Source: Deltaproteobacteria bacterium (lineage in GTDB: Bacteria > Desulfobacterota > Binatia > UBA1149 > CAITLU01). Taken from it: DNA of 43,285 bases. Positions 40,551 through 43,285 of the stretch are shown piece by piece. Within the stretch, counting starts at the first letter, position 1. Every line of letters starts with the position of its first letter. Under the pieces are notes generated by a model. That model saw only the letters and a list, made by a program, of their open reading frames with translations, searched no databases and was not told the DNA's origin. The DNA lies in contig JACRCR010000208.1 of NCBI GenBank assembly GCA_016218925.1, positions 1 through 43,285 of the forward strand, in the 5' to 3' direction. The translations under genes and the position numbers were made by a program.

Positions 40551-41299
40551 CGCTGGCCGCGCGCTCGCGAGTTCGCGCCGACGACCGCCTCGTCGAGCAG
40601 GCGTTGGTCGCGTCGCGCGAAGATGCCGCCAGACTGATACTCGCCGGCCTGGTGAGCGCCGCGGGCGAGCGCATCGACAAGGCCGGGCAGATGGTGGCGC
40701 ACGACTCCGATCTGGTGGTACGCGACCGGGCCCGATTCGTCTCCCGCGGCGGCACCAAGCTCGAGGCCGCGCTCGAGCGATTCGGCGTCGATTGCCACGG
40801 CGTGGTCGCGCTCGATGCCGGCTGCTCGACCGGTGGTTTTACGCACTGCCTGCTCCAGCGAGGCGCCGCGCGAGTCTATGCCATCGACGTCGGTTACGGC
40901 CAGTTCGCGTGGAAGCTGCGCGGCGATGCGCGCGTGGTGCTGATGGAGCGTACCAACATCCGCGCCGTCGCGCGCGGGACTCTCGACCCGCGTCCGTCGC
41001 TGGTGGTAGCCGACCTGTCATTCGTTTCGCTGCGCAGCGTGCTCGGCGTGCTGCTGGATCTGGCGGCTCCAGTCGCCACCTTCGTGCTTCTGGTAAAGCC
41101 CCAGTTCGAAGTCGCCGCCGGACATCTCGAACGCGGCGTGGTGGTGAGCGCCGACGCGCGCGCCCGGGTGCTGGCCGACATCGAAGCGGACGTGTCGGGT
41201 CGCGGCCTGGTTATCCTCGGAGCGCTCGAGTCTCCGATCCGCGGCGCGGATGGGAACGTGGAGTTTCTGCTGGCGGCGCGAAGGGAAGGGGAGCGATAG
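40547..41299 (+). CDS. tlyA: TlyA-family rRNA 2'-O-methyltransferase
   Basis: 250 residues: an S4 RNA-binding domain at the N-terminus (ADDRLVEQALVASREDAARL, ILAGLVSAAGERIDKAGQMV) and an FtsJ/RrmJ-like methyltransferase domain (RFVSRGGTKLEAALERFGVD, VALDAGCSTGGFTHCLLQRG, VYAIDVGYGQFAWKLRGD). Lys in RGGTKLEAAL, Asp in VADLSF, Lys in LLVKPQFE and Glu near the C-terminus form the KDKE set. TlyA methylates cytidines of 16S and 23S rRNA in the ribosome assembly pathway, which affects capreomycin susceptibility in mycobacteria. It ends the plus-strand operon. Confidence 0.93.
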   Translation: MTLAARSRVRADDRLVEQALVASREDAARLILAGLVSAAGERIDKAGQMVAHDSDLVVRDRARFVSRGGTKLEAALERFGVDCHGVVALDAGCSTGGFTHCLLQRGAARVYAIDVGYGQFAWKLRGDARVVLMERTNIRAVARGTLDPRPSLVVADLSFVSLRSVLGVLLDLAAPVATFVLLVKPQFEVAAGHLERGVVVSADARARVLADIEADVSGRGLVILGALESPIRGADGNVEFLLAARREGER

Positions 41300-41390
41300 C
41301 GGCCCGCAGCCTGAGGCGCCGGGTGCCCGGCATGGACAGGCGGACCCGTTGGAACCGAACCCGACGTGGAATACAAAGCCTGCGGCCGCC

Positions 41391-41567
41391 ATGCGGAACG
41401 AACTCGACATTGTCCGCGACGTTTCGGCCCGCCTGGAGCGCGGCGGCATGGCGTACATGCTCACTGGATCGATGGCGATGCACTACTATGCGCAGCCGCG
41501 CATGACACGTGACGTCGCTGTCGTCGTCGCGCTCGAACCGCGCGAAGCGTGCGTGCTGCGCGGGTAG
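41391..41567 (+). pseudogene. Fragment of a nucleotidyltransferase-type (AbiEii-like) protein
   Basis: 58 residues starting MRNELDIVRDVSARLERGGM and YMLTGSMAMHYYAQPRMTRD, then VAVVVALEPREACVLRG and stop. This matches the first motif region of DNA polymerase beta-like nucleotidyltransferases (LxGSxAxxYYGxPRxTxDID). The second Asp of the catalytic pair is Ala here (RDVAVVV) and the remaining 80-plus residues of such a domain are missing, so it is a remnant rather than a short functional protein. Toxin-antitoxin or mobile-element origin is likely but unproven. Confidence 0.7.
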
Positions 41568-41624
41568 AGATCCTGAGCAATCGCCGCCGCGGCAGGGTGG
41601 TCGCGCAAGCGTCACTCGGTCGGC

Positions 41625-42251
41625 TCAGCGCTCGCCGCCTGTGACCGCGAGTTTTAGAAGCTGCGAGCTGATGCTCAAGTCGGCGCGCCTGGCGGCATCG
41701 GTGTTGATCTCGAAGCCGACGCGTCCCCGCCAGCGCACGAACCCGATCATTCCTCCTGCCTGGGTGAATCGATCTGCGGGCGAGACCGTCAGCACCGCAG
41801 CCCCTTCGAGAGCGCTCAGGATCTCGGCGACTCGGCCGGTTTCGGAACTGCCGACGAACAAGACCTGGCACTGGCGCGCCTGGACCAGATCGCCCGGATG
41901 GCTGATCTCCAGTACGCGTCCATTCACCCCGCGTTTGCTGGCGACTTCCTCGATGTCGCCGGGGAACGGCGCGTCGCCGAGCAGGCACAGCCGAAAGGGC
42001 GCCTGAGCAGCGGCGAATGTTCGCTGCGGCCACTCCACGAAGAACGGGAACTTGGTGACGAAGACCGCCTGGATGCTCTGTTCGAGCGAGACCTGCTGAG
42101 TTGCCACTGACGGCGACTCGGCCGGCGGCGGCGCCGGCCGAGTCGGCTCCGCCGCGGCGCTCGGCGGCGCCTGTTCCTGCGCCGGCGCGGCGCCGGCCAG
42201 CGCCGCCGCGAGCGTCAGAACCAGAACCGTGGTGAGAGTCGAACGTCGCAT
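41625..42251 (-). CDS. Periplasmic YfiR-family protein
   Basis: 208 residues. Signal peptide (LTTVLVLTLAAALAGAAPA) then a Pro/Ala-rich stretch to about residue 50, and the YfiR domain from there: EQSIQAVFVTKFPFFVEWPQ, FRLCLLGDAPF, VLEISHPGDLVQARQCQVLF, VGSSETGRVAEIL, GMIGFVRWRGRVGFEINTDA, SISSQLLKLAV. YfiR-type proteins restrain membrane diguanylate cyclases or sensors in the periplasm. No such partner gene is visible in the window; the gene downstream of it here is on the opposite strand. It starts 9 bases after the TonB-dependent receptor gene ends, so both are one transcript. Confidence 0.85.
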   Translation of the reverse strand: MRRSTLTTVLVLTLAAALAGAAPAQEQAPPSAAAEPTRPAPPPAESPSVATQQVSLEQSIQAVFVTKFPFFVEWPQRTFAAAQAPFRLCLLGDAPFPGDIEEVASKRGVNGRVLEISHPGDLVQARQCQVLFVGSSETGRVAEILSALEGAAVLTVSPADRFTQAGGMIGFVRWRGRVGFEINTDAARRADLSISSQLLKLAVTGGER

Positions 42252-42259
42252 CCTTGCGC

Positions 42260-43285
42260 TCAGAACCTGTAGGTGACCTTGAAGCGGAAGATGCGCCCGT
42301 CCTGCGGGATCGTCTCCTGTACGTGCTCGAAGCCGCCGGCGACGGCGTAGTGCTCGTCGAAGAGATTGTAGAGGCTGGCCGAGACTTCCAGATCTTCGAG
42401 TAGTTGCTGCGTGAAGAGCGTGAAGTTGGTGAGGAAATAGCCCTCGGCCGTGCTCGCGCTCAGTGTATCGACCGCACTCACGTACTGCAGTTCGAGACCG
42501 CCGAACACCAGGTCGCGCCACAATGGATAGATCGCATTGAGTTTGGCCAGATGCGCAGGCGAGTTGCTGAGGTGCTGGTTGCTGGTCGCGTCGTCGGCGT
42601 CCTGGAACGAGTAGCTCACGCGCCCGCGCGCGCCGTTGTCGAACTTCGCTTCGAGGCTCCACTCGAGTCCGAGCGTGTCGACCTCGTCGAGGTTCTCGAA
42701 CACCTGAAGGCCGTCGGCGGGGTCGATGGTCTGCGAAATCAAGTCGTCGACGTGGTAGCTGAATCCCGACAGCGAGGTCTTGATGTTGCGTGTCAGTCCC
42801 TGCTCGAGCACCAGCTGGAAATGCTCGACCGTTTCCGGGTCGAGCTGCGGGTTGGCTTTGGCCGTCACCGCGCCGTCGTCGTAGTAGAGTTCGAACGCGC
42901 TCGGCGCTCGGAACGCGGTCCCGTAGATCGCCTTGATGGCGGTCCGTTCCCATGGACGATAGACCAGCGCGACGCGCGGGTTGGTGGTACCGCCGAACGT
43001 AGTGTACCGGTCGTGGCGCACCGCCAGGCTCAGGCTGAAATGGTACGGGAGCACGATGTCGGCTTGCGCGAACGGGCTCCACAGGTCACCGTCGCGCTTG
43101 TCGTCGAGATAGGAAACGCGCGGGTCGACGTCGAAGTTGCGCTGATCCTGGCGCAGGTCGTTGCGGTACTCGAGTCCGGCCGCCACGCGGTGACCGCCGG
43201 CGAACAGCTTGGTCAGCCGCGTCTCGACGCCGGCTAACTCCCCCACCGCTCTGTCGACGTTGAGGACGGTATCCGGGGGATCGCC
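42260..43285 (-). CDS. TonB-dependent outer-membrane receptor, C-terminal part (5' end outside the window)
   Basis: The visible 341 residues are beta-barrel: alternating strands and long loops (GHRVAAGLEYRNDLRQDQRN, FSLSLAVRHDRYTTFGG, YRPWERTAIKAIYGTAFRAP, QLDPETVEHFQLVLEQGL, LQYVSAVDTLSASTAEGYFL) and the final TYRF with the terminal Phe typical of outer-membrane barrels. The phrase YGTAFRAPSAFELYYD is a TonB-receptor hallmark. The plug domain and TonB box lie upstream. It imports an unidentified ligand with TonB energy. The frame is open to the window end, so the gene is truncated here only by the window. YfiR follows. Confidence 0.9.
   Translation of the reverse strand, partial: GDPPDTVLNVDRAVGELAGVETRLTKLFAGGHRVAAGLEYRNDLRQDQRNFDVDPRVSYLDDKRDGDLWSPFAQADIVLPYHFSLSLAVRHDRYTTFGGTTNPRVALVYRPWERTAIKAIYGTAFRAPSAFELYYDDGAVTAKANPQLDPETVEHFQLVLEQGLTRNIKTSLSGFSYHVDDLISQTIDPADGLQVFENLDEVDTLGLEWSLEAKFDNGARGRVSYSFQDADDATSNQHLSNSPAHLAKLNAIYPLWRDLVFGGLELQYVSAVDTLSASTAEGYFLTNFTLFTQQLLEDLEVSASLYNLFDEHYAVAGGFEHVQETIPQDGRIFRFKVTYRF

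Overview
This is a GC-rich stretch from a Gram-negative bacterium. A TonB-dependent receptor, FtsE-FtsX with an EnvC-like partner, Lgt, Sec-type signal peptides and outer-membrane-associated families support the Gram-negative call. The mix of a DUF1329 protein, a Cys-rich secreted sulfatase, an F420/PPOX-type oxidoreductase, glutaminyl-tRNA synthetase and Roadblock signalling proteins suggests a soil-type lineage of deltaproteobacterial grade (Myxococcota, Desulfobacterota or Binatota-like). That placement is inference; no marker gene here settles it. I saw no rRNA, tRNA, CRISPR array or complete insertion sequence.

Layout. (1) 1-5.1 kb, mostly minus strand: the start of a PAS sensor, glnS, a small membrane protein, then a decaying ABC transporter locus (permease remnant, ATPase without Walker A, intact PadR regulator). 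(2) 5.9-10.3 kb, plus strand: a secreted DUF1329 protein and a 961-residue sulfatase with Cys-rich insertions. (3) 10.3-18.0 kb, minus strand: methyltransferase, a secreted Asp/Gly repeat protein, an overlapping metallo-beta-lactamase/CobW/PPOX trio, hrpB and a nitroreductase. (4) 18.4-22.4 kb: an orphan heme-copper-oxidase subunit I homologue without its active-site ligands, a universal stress protein, a GT-C-like membrane protein and ppnP. (5) 22.8-30.2 kb, plus strand: two small ORFs, a 1372-residue coiled-coil protein with 156-residue repeats, two Roadblock/LC7 proteins and a dCache-HAMP receptor with no output domain. (6) 30.3-41.3 kb, plus strand: an Lgt-thioredoxin fusion, ftsE, ftsX, an EnvC-like activator, a CtpA-type protease, xseA, a metal-less LytM-like protein, mobA, xseB, a polyprenyl diphosphate synthase and tlyA. 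(7) 41.4-43.3 kb: a nucleotidyltransferase remnant, then a YfiR-family protein and the C-terminal part of a TonB-dependent receptor on the minus strand.

Most notable: the coiled-coil/Roadblock/receptor cluster looks like an uncharacterised signalling or polarity module; the oxidase homologue keeps the two low-spin heme histidines but has lost the CuB and high-spin heme ligands at conserved spacing; and Lgt is fused to a TlpA-like domain with a lipobox at the junction, so the enzyme may modify its own C-terminal half. The FtsEX block is also unusual, with a degenerate FtsE and two LytM-fold proteins lacking zinc ligands.
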